Part shown: positions 1 through 10,118 of the stretch, one piece after another
Position numbering within the stretch: position 1 is the stretch's first letter
How the letters are laid out: each line of letters starts with the position of its first letter
DNA from: Apostichopus parvimensis
Taxonomy: Eukaryota > Echinodermata > Holothuroidea > Aspidochirotida > Stichopodidae
Length of the DNA: 21,846 nucleotides
Reading direction: 5' to 3'
Assembly (NCBI GenBank): GCA_000934455.1
Contig: KN882236.1
Span: forward strand, 6,770-28,615
Translations under genes and position numbers: made by a program
Notes under the pieces: model-generated
Database searches by the model: none
Seen by the model: the letters and a program-made list of their open reading frames with translations, nothing else
Told to the model about the DNA's origin: nothing

Positions 1-111
1 CATGTAGTGAGATGTCTGTACATGTACTCATTGTACAGCAATGTTGCCTGTACTGAGTTATACACTTTGTAAATAACACATCCCTTCATTACCTTTAAAT
101 TGTTCTTTCAG

Positions 112-3100
112 TTTCACTACAAACAGGAAGGTGCTTTCCTCATCGGTACTGTCGGTGTGGTGGAGACTGATTGTGACTTTGTTGATTTGACTTATGTAAG
201 TAAAATATTCATACATGTTTCATTATCTTTGGTATACATGTGTGTAAAAGAGCTATATAGTTGTACACAAATTGATCCTTCAGATGTCCGTTGCAACCTC
301 CATACAATTGGGTACACCATATATCCAGAGGCAGGGGGTGGTGGTAGGGTGGTGGGGGTGTATTCCATCTCCACTTTTCAACACCACAGACTAATTAAAA
401 GTAGATATTGGCACAACCCTTGTATATATCTAATCTTAAGACCTAATTTACAGGGTAATAATCAATTGCAAAACTAACAATTTAATTCTGTTTGTCAGAT
501 GATCCCCAGATTCCCCCTACGTATATATTGGTAGTCCACTTCAATGACCTCACAGTCACATCCTGTTTTCAAAATGTGAAACCCCCCCTCCCCCGGGCTA
601 CAGTTATGGCATATAATAATCAACAAGACTTATATATCAGTACATTATAAACCAAACATACCAGCTGTGAATTATTTTTAACTATTATCCAAGATGGCAG
701 AATTAAACCAGATTTGGGGTTCATCTCTTCTGGTACTGGTATATTAGCATATTTACCTTACCCATACTCTTCTAAATAAATTATGACCAGATTTGTTTCC
801 GTCTTTTTTAACAAAACATCTAGGAACTCTAGTGTCAAATATGTACTCATAGTCATATTGATTCTGTTTGTACTCATACCCCAAGTCTGATTGAAAACCA
901 CAAAAATAAAATGTATTTATATGACATAAACTTCACAAATCCCTCAAATTTCCCCCTCATAGGTCAGATGCAACTCTCCAACTTTAGACAAAAACCTCCG
1001 ACGAGAAGTCTCAGCATTTAAAGATGTCTTACGATCTACAGATGTCAATGCAGGTCTCCAAAGTGGACAGGTGGGTTTCTCTGTTGCTATGACGACTGTA
1101 TTAAAGTTTTCCAGCTATAGGACTCGACTCAGTGATGTTGGCATTGGTGATGAAACTCCATCAAATTTAAAACCCAATATGAATTAAAAGTTAAAGGTAA
1201 AAGTCTCAATCAATGGAGATAAAGTGCCTTGCCCAAGGACACAACATAATGACCAGTCTTGGCAAGACCTTCTGACATGACTTTGTAACAGCTAACCGCA
1301 GGTCATTGGTAATTTTTCACATCCACACATCCAAGTTTGCACAATTCAAACAGTCACTCTACAGTGTGCCATATGTATGTGTTCCCCTGGGGGACTTCCC
1401 ATAGGGTGCAGCTCTACAAACCAGGGCATGCAACTATAAATACCTCTCAGGTCCCAATTGATTCACCTGGGTAAAGAGCAGTGGATGTACATTTCTCGGT
1501 TTAATTGCTCTGCCCTATTAAGTTCCAATCAGTTTAGCAGGGTACTACAACTTGCCTTGGTTAAATCACTTTGCTTGTATGAATAAATTAAAAATGAAAA
1601 AAATAAGTTTGTCTTCTATGGTGTGACTAAAATCTTACTTTTCTGAAATGCCAGATATTTTACTGAGTAACATGCAAATGTCTTACAACAGTATTCAAAA
1701 ATTTTTGCAAAGACCAGTTCAGACGAATAAGAGCCAACTGTATACACAAGAATTTAAGAACTATTCATAGAAAGCAGAAAACAGAAAAGAACCTAAACTT
1801 TGAGAGTCATTGATATTAATTTCCATTATTTGATAGATTTCCTTGGAGTTCTATCAGAAGAAGAAGAACAGGTGGCCTTTTCCTGATGAGAGCATTCCTT
1901 GGGAAGTTTGGACTTTGAAGATTAATGTCATATCGCTGTCTAACGAGCAAGGTAAGTGAAGACAAATGCTCTTCATTTTATTATTGTTTGTCCAACTAGT
2001 CTAAATGTTTCATAACGGTGAGAACATTACATGAGAAGTGTGAGCTCTAGTATCAAAAGTGATATTACTGGCCAATCTTATTCTTATTTTCATATTATTT
2101 TTTACTTTCCTGTTTTAATTTTTGTGGGTAAATTTGACCGACTTGCTCAAACTAAAAAGTACACCTTGACTGAGAACAGGTTAATATATACTCTGATGTC
2201 TGGTAGTTTTTATATGTTTATCATTGTGAAGGTATATAAGATTCTTGTAGTGAAGAAGATGATGGAGCGAAGAGACTCTTGTTTGTGTACTGTAAAAGAT
2301 CATTGCATATTCATGAAGGAGATATCTATTGAACCATACATGCTTGTAGACATTTATTCTGAGCAGGGTCAAGGAGGATGGGGAGTGATGTTGGGGCACA
2401 AACAGTTAAAGGAGGGGCAACTTGTAAATTTCTGTCACTAGTGTAGATATTATTCACATTTTACAAGGCATTGCTGCAATAGTGTGGCACTGTAGTCAGC
2501 ATGGGGAGGGAGGGGTACTGTAGGATGTGTGCCCCGGCCTCGCTAACAAAATTTGCTGTTCATAGAACCAATATGTTAGGTGTGGTTGCCAGGGACAACC
2601 AGAGGAAAGTGGAAACCCTTTCAATATAGCACTGAATAAGTATATACTATTACTGATGAGGAGAACATGATTGACCACACACAAAAGCATTTTTTAATTG
2701 ACATTTGACCTCACTGTTTGTTTTTGTGTTTGATTCATACAGAGAGGCAGGCATACAGGGAGAAGCTTGGAGAAATCCTAAATGCTAAGGTACTGCGCAG
2801 TATTACTTCTTATTTATCATTGGAGAAAAAGTTCAAGCTGTTTGTTATTAAATCAGTACTAATTAGTAGATTAAAGAAAGACTTTCTCCAGTTAAAATTA
2901 TTCTGGTAACCTTTACTCTGGAAGATCTGGAACATGTTGTGATTGTGTTATTTTGCCAACACACAATACTTTTGTATGCCCATAAAATTCTTAAAGCAGC
3001 TTTTTAACAAAAGTGTTCATGCTGTTTTTTATTAAATCAGTAGTAATTAGTAGATTATTAGTAGTAGTAATTAGTAGATTAGTAGTAGTAGTAATTACTA

Positions 3101-4804
3101 GATTAGTAGTAGTTGTCATTACTAGATTATTATTAATTAGCAGATTAGTAGAAGTAGCAGTAACTACCAGAATATTGGTAGTAGTAATTAGAAGATTCAA
3201 CAGCTAAATAAAACTCCAAACTGGTTTGCAGGTTCCCGTATTTGCTTGATGAAGATGATACATAAGTGATCCCATTTGACACATTTTAGGCTCCTGAGTC
3301 ACAGAGACAATTTGTTGTAGCTACAAACTCCACTTCATCAAGTCTTATTCCAACAATAGAGATAATGTTGGCAGTGCCTATTGTGTGAAACTATAGCAGA
3401 ATAGATGAATGTCCTACACATCCGTTCCCACCAGTCACCATCCTAACATACAGGTCATACTTTTGACAAGGTGCCTTGTTGAGGGTAACTGATGAATTAT
3501 ATCTGATTTCAATTTAAACACTGCAGTCAAGAACTTTTTAACATTTCATTAAATAAAATCAGTAACTCAATGCACTTCCTTATGTGCTACTCAATATATT
3601 CTAATATTTCTTTTGATGTGTTATTGTGTGTTAATTTATGTTTATTTTATATAGTGTATGCTGTTATCCCTTGAATATTATTCAATACAACTTGTTCATA
3701 TCTCATACGCTGTATAATTCCCACATACTCTGAATATAATCTTCCTTTATTGATGTCTTTGATAGATAATATGCATCGTAGAAGCCATGAACAGAAATGA
3801 TTACATTCCGAAGGCTCCTAATCAGGCTCTATTGGATACAGTCTTCGACACCACCTGTCCAGATGTGCAGCCATTCTTATTCAAGGTAATCATTTTGTGG
3901 TTTCTTTATCATAGAGTCATTATCACACTAGAAACCAAGTAAGTTAATCCTGCTTGTTCTCATTGTGTTATTTTTTCTTTGGCAATTTATATCCTTCCTG
4001 ACTACTCAGCATATATATCATAATTAAAAGACTTGAATCTGAATCAGATAAACACATTCATATTCTAACTGACCACAATATTTGTCAATCAGTCTGTGAC
4101 ACATCACACAACAGTCAGTGTTTTTATGAAGCTAATTTGGTCATGGATGTACTCTCCATGACATTCAGAAAGTCCTGTTGAAGTACAAGCTACACAAAGT
4201 TAAATTTTTGCTACTCAAGACTACTTGGCCAGTCAAAGCATTATAGTCAAAGTACTGTTATAGACTAAAGTGATTTTAACCCTAAGCCATCCTTAACTTG
4301 ACTGTTTAATAGGAGTGATGTCCCATAGACTTAGGTATAAGATAGACCTTCATGAAGCAACTGACTGAACAAGAAACTGTTTTGGGTGTTTATTGGGTTT
4401 AAATATCTTCCCTGTTGCTGTGGTTCTTCAAAACCAGAAGAAGCCTAGATGTTGTAAATTAAAAAGCATCAACTTAAACAGAGCAGAATTCTTTGTGACT
4501 TCCGTAGAAGAGATATAGCAGCACAAAGTTCTTGAGAAACATTTGTCATTCTGAAATGTTTAAACGTGTATGCATTACCAGTATCTCTGTTCTTGGTTAT
4601 TTTAATAAAGTACTGAAGTGATTGGATACCTCCTTAGCCTACCCCTTTCCTGTTCCTACAATCATTGAAACTATCATCCTGCATTAGCAGTCCCAATCAT
4701 TTTCATTTAATATCTACCAGATTTCTTGTCAAAACTCTGGGCCGACCAATGCATCTGTTGGAGCTGCTGTTCGGAAGCTACTACGAGATACACTGGCACT
4801 GTGA
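112..4804 (+). CDS. ATG101: ATG101, autophagy initiation (ULK1/ATG13 complex) subunit; 3' six exons, 5' end outside window
   Basis: ATG101 is the HORMA-fold partner of ATG13 in the cytosolic ULK1-ATG13-FIP200 complex that starts autophagosome formation. Exons read from the sequence are 112-195, 963-1070, 1837-1951, 2743-2789, 3766-3885 and 4721-4804. All five introns are GT-AG, 766 to 976 bp, and the frame is kept throughout, giving 185 codons and TGA. The peptide matches remembered human ATG101 from its residue 37: FHYKQEG...IGTVG...DCDF (human FHYKKEG...DCDF), [40 protein letters not shown], and the C-terminus RDTLAL identical to human. The WPF triplet of the 'WF finger', used to recruit downstream factors, is intact at 1873-1881. 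The human protein is 218 residues, so only about 36 N-terminal residues are missing, encoded upstream of the window. No truncation or frameshift is seen. Identification is secure; exon edges are inferred from splice consensus and alignment from memory. Confidence 0.95.
334..358 (+). repeat. G-rich tract in ATG101 intron
   Basis: Two five-G runs and one three-G run, with GG pairs between them, lie within 25 bases of an intron. This could form a G-quadruplex in DNA or pre-mRNA, but only three tracts of three or more G are present, so any quadruplex would need a two-G layer. Confidence 0.4.
1196..1560 (+). repeat. Probable dispersed repeat in ATG101 intron 2 of this window
   Basis: The stretch contains the words GTGCCTTGCCCAAGGACACA (near 1227) and CACCTGGGTAAAGAGCAGTGG (near 1466). 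I recall both from abundant interspersed repeats in many marine animal genomes, in which CACCTGGG normally comes before CCTTGCCC. Here the order is reversed, so this may be two truncated copies side by side. There is no open frame and no terminal repeat was found. The family assignment is from memory only. Confidence 0.4.
2831..3197 (+). repeat. 43-nt duplication leading into a GTAGTAATTA-type microsatellite
   Basis: A 43-nt block at 2831-2873 recurs at 3015-3057 with three mismatches. The second copy runs straight into about 140 bp of degenerate TAGTAGTAATTAGTAGATTA repeats (to about 3197). The array lies in the intron between ATG101 exons 2743-2789 and 3766-3885. Apparent open frames on both strands here are low-complexity artefacts. 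Confidence 0.75.
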
Positions 4805-5045
4805 AGCAAGTGACTAGTAATTAAAGGCTCATTTTATGCCCAAATGCTTCCCAATGCCTAGCCAGTGATCAGAAGCATGAGAATGATGCTTTGTTATAAA
4901 CAAGTGATTGGTTTTTAATAGCTTATTTTATGCCATAATAATTGCCAAATGCATAGCAAGTAATGAGAAGCATGGGAATGATAATGTTCTGTTAAAAACA
5001 AGAGACTGGTATGGTAATTAAGGCTAGTGTTATGGTCCTGGCATT
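4804..5045 (+). repeat. Degenerate ~95-bp tandem repeat starting at the ATG101 stop codon
   Basis: Three diverged units begin near 4804, 4898 and 4997 with AAGCAAGTGACT, AAACAAGTGATT and AAACAAGAGACT. Units 1 and 2 also share ATTTTATGCC, CCAAATGC/CAATGC, AGAAGCATG and GAATGAT blocks in the same order. Unit 3 is shorter and weaker. The array is the first part of the 3'UTR, so it would be transcribed. Confidence 0.65.
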
Positions 5046-5862
5046 GGAAACAAGTGTTAGGCTAGTCAAAGCTGACTTAGAGAAAGTGCAATATTGATGT
5101 TTGTTAAATAAGTGAATGGTGTAGAAGACAGCTTGCTCTTGCTGATAAGGTACATTTTCATGGTGTTTTCAAGAAGTAAATGTACTGTTGTTTGAATGCT
5201 TCCAAAGATGATTTTGATACTGTTGCTAGTAACAGCCTAGTAATCAAACAGATATCTAAACTGCTATCCTGTAGGTTTTTCCATTGTCTCAATAACTCAT
5301 CGTTAAAGAAAAACCAGAGGAAATGTTTTGTTAAGGTGAAGATGTGTAGACTTGTGTTTTAGCATCATCAGAGAAGTGTTGCATGAAAGAGGTGCATATG
5401 TTCTAGTTCTTTCAAGAAATTACTAAATATGTAAGACTAGCTGTATTTTATGTCATGACAAGTCTTAGATAAGCTCTTTATAAACAAAAAATAGATATTC
5501 AACTGGTCCATCTATATTGATGTATTTTTTAGTTTAAAGTTTGTAACATTTGGTTTTTTTTATGCCAAAGAAGGAAGTTTACATCCCACCAGACATATAG
5601 AAACAAAATAAAGATTACTGCACATGAATAAATTACAACATAAACCAATTGCCTTTTTGCCCACATGATAAGGAATTTGTCCATCAAGATGCATTTAAAA
5701 CCATTTTCTAGGGTTCAGGTTGAGGAGAGGTTTTGTTTATGAGATAATGATGTGTCTTCTTTTCGAAATATCAGAACCAGAGAACATTTCGTTTTCTCCT
5801 TTTTCATTTCCTTTTTGTAATTTCTTCGGAAGTCTCATTCTTGTAATGATGATTGGAATAAA
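4805..5862 (+). other. ATG101 3' untranslated region (approximate)
   Basis: From the stop codon to the first cluster of polyadenylation signals the sequence has no convincing open frame. It is AT-rich and begins with the tandem repeat described separately. The 3' end is not fixed by the sequence: AATAAA occurs at 5607-5612, 5627-5632 and 5857-5862. Confidence 0.5.
5607..5632 (+). terminator. Polyadenylation signals, probable ATG101 3' end
   Basis: Two AATAAA hexamers lie 20 bp apart (5607-5612 and 5627-5632), about 800 bp after the ATG101 stop. A third at 5857-5862 is a possible distal site. Which one is used cannot be told from sequence. Confidence 0.5.
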
Positions 5863-5986
5863 GAAAGCAAACAGACAATAGCATTATGTTGTTTTTAGAA
5901 AGTCTCTGTTAAGAAAAGCTGCAAAGGGAACATTCAGAAGATCTTAAATATTATTTAGTGACTATGTTTTTTCTTATCAACTTTAG

Positions 5987-6555
5987 CAAGGACCAGGTCA
6001 TACCATGTGTGTCCTTAAAATCAGCGACATAGCCATTATACAAGAAGAAGTCAATCGGTATTGTGAGCTTCATGTATTTGTCATAATATGTGAGATGGAT
6101 GACTCAAATTTTGTCAATCAGTAAACACCGGATACATTATTTATAGAACATGACTCAGTTATCATATTACCATTTTAGCTCTTTGGAGATGATTACAATC
6201 GTTTCTCATCATTGTAAACTCAGAAAATATGTGACGTTTTGTAATCACCTTAAATCATCAATTAGTGATTCAATTGAAACATGTTTCTTAATCATTATTG
6301 ATGTAAATTGTTTATAAAGGGAGAAAAGGTTGGTTGGTATTGTGACATTTATGCATACAACGCATAGCTCCTTAAATTTGTAACTTAAGAATTCACTATT
6401 TATAGAACATGGCTAAAACAAGAGACACTTACAAACTAGTTTATATTTCTGAGATACGATTCCCTTTCAGGGAAAGTTTCTCCAGCTTTGGAAAACCAAC
6501 CAATGAATATGCTGCTAAAACGTTCGTTGTTGTCCACTTCAAATTTGATCAGTGA
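5987..6555 (+). CDS. Unrecognised two-exon gene end (5987-6057, 6471-6555)
   Basis: After a good acceptor (CTTTAG at 5981-5986) a frame opens at CAA 5987 and runs 23 codons plus two bases to a GT donor at 6058. After a pyrimidine-rich acceptor (CCCTTTCAG ending 6470) the frame resumes with one base and runs to TGA 6553-6555. Joined, it gives about 51 residues containing MCVLKISDIAIIQEEVNR and, across the junction, ESFSSFGKPTNEYAAKTF, ending VVVHFKFDQ. The alternating hydrophobic C-terminus looks like a beta strand. I do not recognise the family and could not find upstream exons between 4805 and 5986. Its first exon begins in phase 0, the same phase in which ATG101 exon 3766-3885 ends, so an alternative ATG101 3' end is formally possible. 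A decayed gene fragment or chance is also possible. Confidence 0.35.
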
Positions 6556-6864
6556 TGGACAATTATAATGACTAGAGTTTAGGAAATATATGTTGTTTTG
6601 ATTTAGAATCAATTAAGACAGTGGCGTCTAATGTACCTACAGGATCATCGTGTAAATTGTGCACTGAGCAGGAATACCCTCATTAAAGATGACAATAATA
6701 ATTTTAAAAAAAATCCTCGTTATGTTATTGGAGATCAAATGTAAAATTGTGAGTCGATGTAGTTACCGAAAAGCCTCCCTGTCAAAAAATCGAAAGATGG
6801 TGATCATGATAGCAGTAACTCAAAAGTGCTACGCGCAGGGGAATTCCCAATAAATTCCCATCGC

Positions 6865-6872
6865 TTACGTCA
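6865..6872 (-). promoter_or_regulatory. CRE/ATF-like site upstream of RP2
   Basis: TTACGTCA (TGACGTAA on the minus strand), a near-consensus CREB/ATF site, lies 117 bp upstream of the RP2 start codon. This is where a proximal promoter is expected. The transcription start itself is not visible. Confidence 0.35.
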
Positions 6873-6988
6873 TCCACAACTTCCCGTAGTCCTTGGTGCA
6901 CAGAGACGCTTTGATATCACCTAATGCTGGTGCTAGGTCTGTGTTATGTGAATATGTATTACTGCATAACAGTAAGGAAAGATCAGTA

Positions 6989-7068
6989 ATGGGCTGTTTC
7001 TTCTCAAAGGGTAGCGACGAGGGCGAAGGGAAGGAAGAAGAAGAAGAAGCCCTCAAGACATATAGCTG
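6989..7068 (+). CDS. RP2: RP2 (XRP2), ARL3 GTPase-activating protein; first coding exon only
   Basis: RP2 is a membrane-anchored GTPase-activating protein for ARL3. It works in trafficking of lipid-modified proteins to cilia, and the human gene is mutated in X-linked retinitis pigmentosa. The exon starts with MGCFFSK, the same seven residues as human RP2. Gly2 is the N-myristoylation and Cys3 the palmitoylation site. An acidic stretch with five consecutive Glu follows, then KTYSW, matching human KQYSW just before the beta-helix (TBCC-like) domain. The frame meets a stop right after Trp, so splicing must occur at the GT at 7069-7070, inside the Trp codon (TG|G, phase 2). From memory the human exon 1 ends five codons later, so the intron position appears shifted. 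No downstream exon with the RP2 beta-helix or C-terminal domain was found in this window. Confidence 0.85.
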
Positions 7069-8085
7069 GTAATATCAATCTGTTTACTGCTTTAGCTTGC
7101 TCCACATCTCTGTTCAATCAGTAATATCTGATACTGTATACGGACGGTAACTAATATTGCTATTGTTACTAACTTAATGTTAGTGTTTGGCGGGTTGTAA
7201 TAGATGCAGGCGTAACGTTACGAACGCTATATATGTTAGGATACATTAAACGTGTGGTGTTTACAGTAGTTTAGTTATACAAACCTCCAATCGCAACTTC
7301 TCAATAATTCGAGAAGAATATGCATATTTAAAAATCCGACTTCTTAAAAACAGTAAAAGTCTACTCTAGGCGAGTATGTGCTAGTGGCATATCCTGGTAT
7401 AATATAGGCATGAGGTTACATCAAGTCAGGAGAAATTGGACTTGAGGGAGTTTATGGAAAGCAACAATAGAATAGTATTGATGCCCTTACAGTTCTGTAT
7501 CAACTGACACCATTGTTATCATTGTGACATCATATTATTGTTCCAACCTTCTGTTTTTGTGAAGCAAATAATTCAGAATATGTTAATCCCAGGCCATCAC
7601 CTAATATTTTTCATTTTAACATCCCTTCGTAATGTGCGTGCTTTCGCCCTGCCTTAACGTCTTGTAAATATTCATATATTGACGCGTAGGCAAAGAAGTT
7701 TACGTACGAAAGTACGTACAACATGCACATGCGCTAACAACTTTCATACTAGTGTATAGTTATCACACATATGTACGTTGACAGTGAAAATGAACTACCA
7801 TACTGTGTAACTGTACAAACTTTTCAACAGGGAATTGTGACACTTAATTACTGTTACCAGGCTTGCTGCTTAATAAGAATGAAGTATGACACTAGCCCAG
7901 TATTATAAAAAAAAGCCTATGCTAGGGGTATCCCATGTTAAATCTCCACTCTCACCTTTTCACGATGGAAAAATGGAAAGAAGCCGTCAACTACAGATCA
8001 GTGATGCAGCCGCGTGTTGGACACAATGGTTCTTCGTAACTCACTGATAGTCACAGCACCTTGGGGCCTGTCGAACACTCGCGCT
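7069..8085 (+). other. RP2 intron 1, first kilobase; no gene seen
   Basis: This is unique-looking AT-rich sequence without a convincing exon. The only structure noted is a small perfect hairpin at 7701-7718: 7-bp stem TACGTAC/GTACGTA with a GAAA loop. Confidence 0.6.
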
Positions 8086-8149
8086 ACGAAACAACTAAAC
8101 TAATATACACTCGAAAAACGAAACAACTAAAGTAATGTAAACTCGAAAA
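8086..8149 (+). repeat. 32-bp tandem duplication
   Basis: ACGAAACAACTAAACTAATA... at 8086 recurs at 8118 as ACGAAACAACTAAAGTAATG..., two copies with a 32-bp period and a few mismatches. Each copy ends in ACTCGAAAA. Confidence 0.7.
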
Positions 8150-8287
8150 TAAATCGTTTTTGACCGAAATATCATTAAGATTAAAACAAATACATTACAA
8201 CTGTAGTGGATGCACTGTACATCGTCTTACTTTCCGTTAGATGCGCTGTTTTTGTTTTCAGCATACCGAAATAAAAAGTTTGATATT

Positions 8288-8840
8288 TGGAACATATTGC
8301 GTAACTTCAAACACATAAATGTTCATTACCATGTTGAAGTTAGCAGTTACGCTCGATACTTTTTTTCGACACTCTTATTATTTTGGACATTCTCGTAATA
8401 CTTTTTTGACACTTATATTACTTTGACATATTCCAAATTTTTATGAACATACTTATACTAGTTTCGACATGTTTATCATCATTTGGAAATGCTCTTATTA
8501 GTTTGGACATTTTGCAACAAATGACGTGAATTCAAACGCAAAAATGTTCACTAAAATTATGAAGTTAGCAGTTAAGTTCGACATGTTCATATCATTTGCG
8601 ACACTCTCATATTATTTGGACATACTCATATTATGTTTGGACATACTTATGTTATTATTGACATGTTTATATCAAAATTTGGACGTGCTTATATTAATTT
8701 GGACCTGCTTATATTATTTTGGACATTTTGCCAAAAAAATAAGTGAATTAAAACGCCGAAATGTTCACTACAAATATGAAGTTAGCAGTAACGTTCGACT
8801 TGTTCATATAATTTGCGACACTCATATTACTTTAGAAAAG
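8288..8840 (+). repeat. 216-bp nested tandem repeat (about 2.5 copies)
   Basis: The landmark TGGACAT...TTGC (TGGAACATATTGC in the first copy) occurs at 8288, 8504 and 8720, an exact 216-bp step. The second landmark GAAGTTAGCAGT is at 8336, 8561 and 8778. Between landmarks each unit is built from diverged ~23-24-bp subrepeats of the type TTTGGACATACTTATATTA. Open frames here are repeat artefacts. The array ends two bases before the TTAA-bounded element at 8843. Confidence 0.8.
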
Positions 8841-9139
8841 GTTTAAAGCAGCATTTTGCGTCCTTTTCTATGATTTTGTTCAACCTCACTGATTCCACGA
8901 TGCCATAACGACATACATAACTAGCTTATCTATTTATATTTTACTTCAAATGGTGGCATGAAAGTCGAATAATTTGCAACTTTCAACTTTGCTCTCCAAG
9001 ATTGCTCTCCAAGATATTTTCCGTTGGGAACCCAATAAACCTCGCCCATAATATGAATATTTAAACACTACGAACGTCATTGTCAGATACGTAATATAAC
9101 ACCACGCTTGATTTGTGTACAGTCTATATGGCAGTTGTA

Positions 9140-9166
9140 CCAGGGAGTTGCATAACAACTCCCTGG
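9140..9166. repeat. Perfect 11-bp stem hairpin inside the TTAA element
   Basis: CCAGGGAGTTG at 9140-9150 pairs perfectly with CAACTCCCTGG at 9156-9166, with a 5-base loop CATAA. Confidence 0.85.
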
Positions 9167-9227
9167 ATGTACCAACGCAAAGTCTTGAATCTATTTTTAG
9201 CAACGGCTCATAACTAAACCTGCATCT

Positions 9228-9673
9228 CTGATTGGTTGAATTCAAACTAGTGGGTTTGGGGAACTGAATGCGATTAATTTTGTATGTGGAATACTCGTCA
9301 ATTAACGTTTTTGGCAGTGAAAAACTTGGCTTATATCTTAGTTTGCTGTTTTGTGATTTGATGTATGTAAAAAACTCGATGGACATGTCAAAAAGTAGAA
9401 AACGGCGACCAAACGCAAAATGCTCATGAATAAACATACTATTCACTGATTGGTGGAATTCAAACTAGTGGATTTGGAGATATGAAAACTTTGTCGAGGA
9501 CACTCTTACTCGTTATTGACATAAATCGTTAATTACTCGCTTATTAACGCTCTTGGCAGGGTGAAACTTGGATGGTATCTTAGTTTGCTGTTTTATGATT
9601 GATACATGTAAAAAAAAACAAGCACATGTTAAAAAGGTGGAAAAAAGCGACCCAACGCAAAATGCTGCTTTAA
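9228..9673 (+). repeat. ~218-bp direct repeat within the TTAA element
   Basis: CTGATTGGTTGAATTCAAAC at 9228 and CTGATTGGTGGAATTCAAAC at 9446 start two copies. They share, in order, ACTAGTGG, GGCAG, GAAACTTGG/AAAACTTGG, ATCTTAGTTTGCTGTTTT, ACATGT and ACGCAAAATGCT. Each copy ends in an ACGCAAAATGCT motif, so the first copy carries an internal partial version of the right terminus. The 218-bp step is not a multiple of three, which argues against a conserved protein. Confidence 0.75.
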
Positions 9674-10118
9674 CAGCAATGGCTATTATAAAATGTGTAA
9701 ATACGGCAAAGGGAAATCTCTAAAACGAAATTTCTACGGAGAGCTATTTCAATATGCCAACATATTGATTAAACTCCATTCATATAAGGAGGCAATGTTT
9801 ACATTAGGCTAATATCAATGTTGCTAACAATATATGTGATGATAATATCATATCAATTGATGACAATAAACACCATAGAGAAGACATTCATGCTTTTCGA
9901 ATGGAATAGCTCTCTTAATTTCTATTGCAATAATAAAAAGAAAATGTTGCAGGAGTTACATGAAAACAGTTCAACGCATTGTGATTAATTGTATGATAAT
10001 GTTTCGTAACATTGCATTAATAGGTCAATACAAATGTGGATCTGGTCACTGAGTTTAGAGTGGACTAACGCAATTTAACAAGTTATGCATAATTAACATT
10101 GGTTTCAAGAAACTACTT
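9674..10118 (+). other. RP2 intron 1; no feature seen
   Basis: This is AT-rich sequence with no open frame, repeat or splice-bounded exon that I can support. Confidence 0.6.

Larger units (their letters stand above)
8843..9673. mobile_element. 831-bp non-autonomous DNA element with TTAA ends
   Basis: TTAAAGCAGCATTTTGCGT at 8843-8861 is the perfect 19-bp inverse of ACGCAAAATGCTGCTTTAA at 9655-9673. Both outer ends are TTAA. If TTAA is the target-site duplication, this fits piggyBac-type insertion, though the inner end AGCAGC is not the usual CCY piggyBac start. The element may instead simply have TTAA inside its inverted repeats. It has no transposase. The right part contains a ~218-bp direct duplication and the middle an 11-bp perfect hairpin, both listed separately. 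A 166-codon minus-strand frame (8946-9446) has no recognisable domain and is probably fortuitous. Confidence 0.7.

Noticed and set aside
2031-2441. 136-codon open frame in an ATG101 intron
   Set aside because: It sits wholly between two firmly placed ATG101 exons, has no recognisable domain, and its composition is that of AT-rich intron DNA.
2991-3207. Thr/Asn-rich and Val/Arg-rich frames on both strands
   Set aside because: These are translations of the GTAGTAATTA-type microsatellite; low-complexity artefacts.
6865-7056. Minus-strand open frame rich in Ser/Pro
   Set aside because: It is the antisense shadow of the RP2 first exon, where the GAA-rich Glu run reads as Ser-rich on the other strand.
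8210-8846. Two open frames rich in Leu, Ile and Phe
   Set aside because: They are produced by the 216-bp/24-bp nested repeat; no start context or domain supports coding.
8946-9446. 166-codon open frame on the minus strand
   Set aside because: It lies inside the TTAA-bounded non-autonomous element and matches no family I know. The ~218-bp duplication that overlaps it is not a multiple of three, so the second copy is read in another frame.
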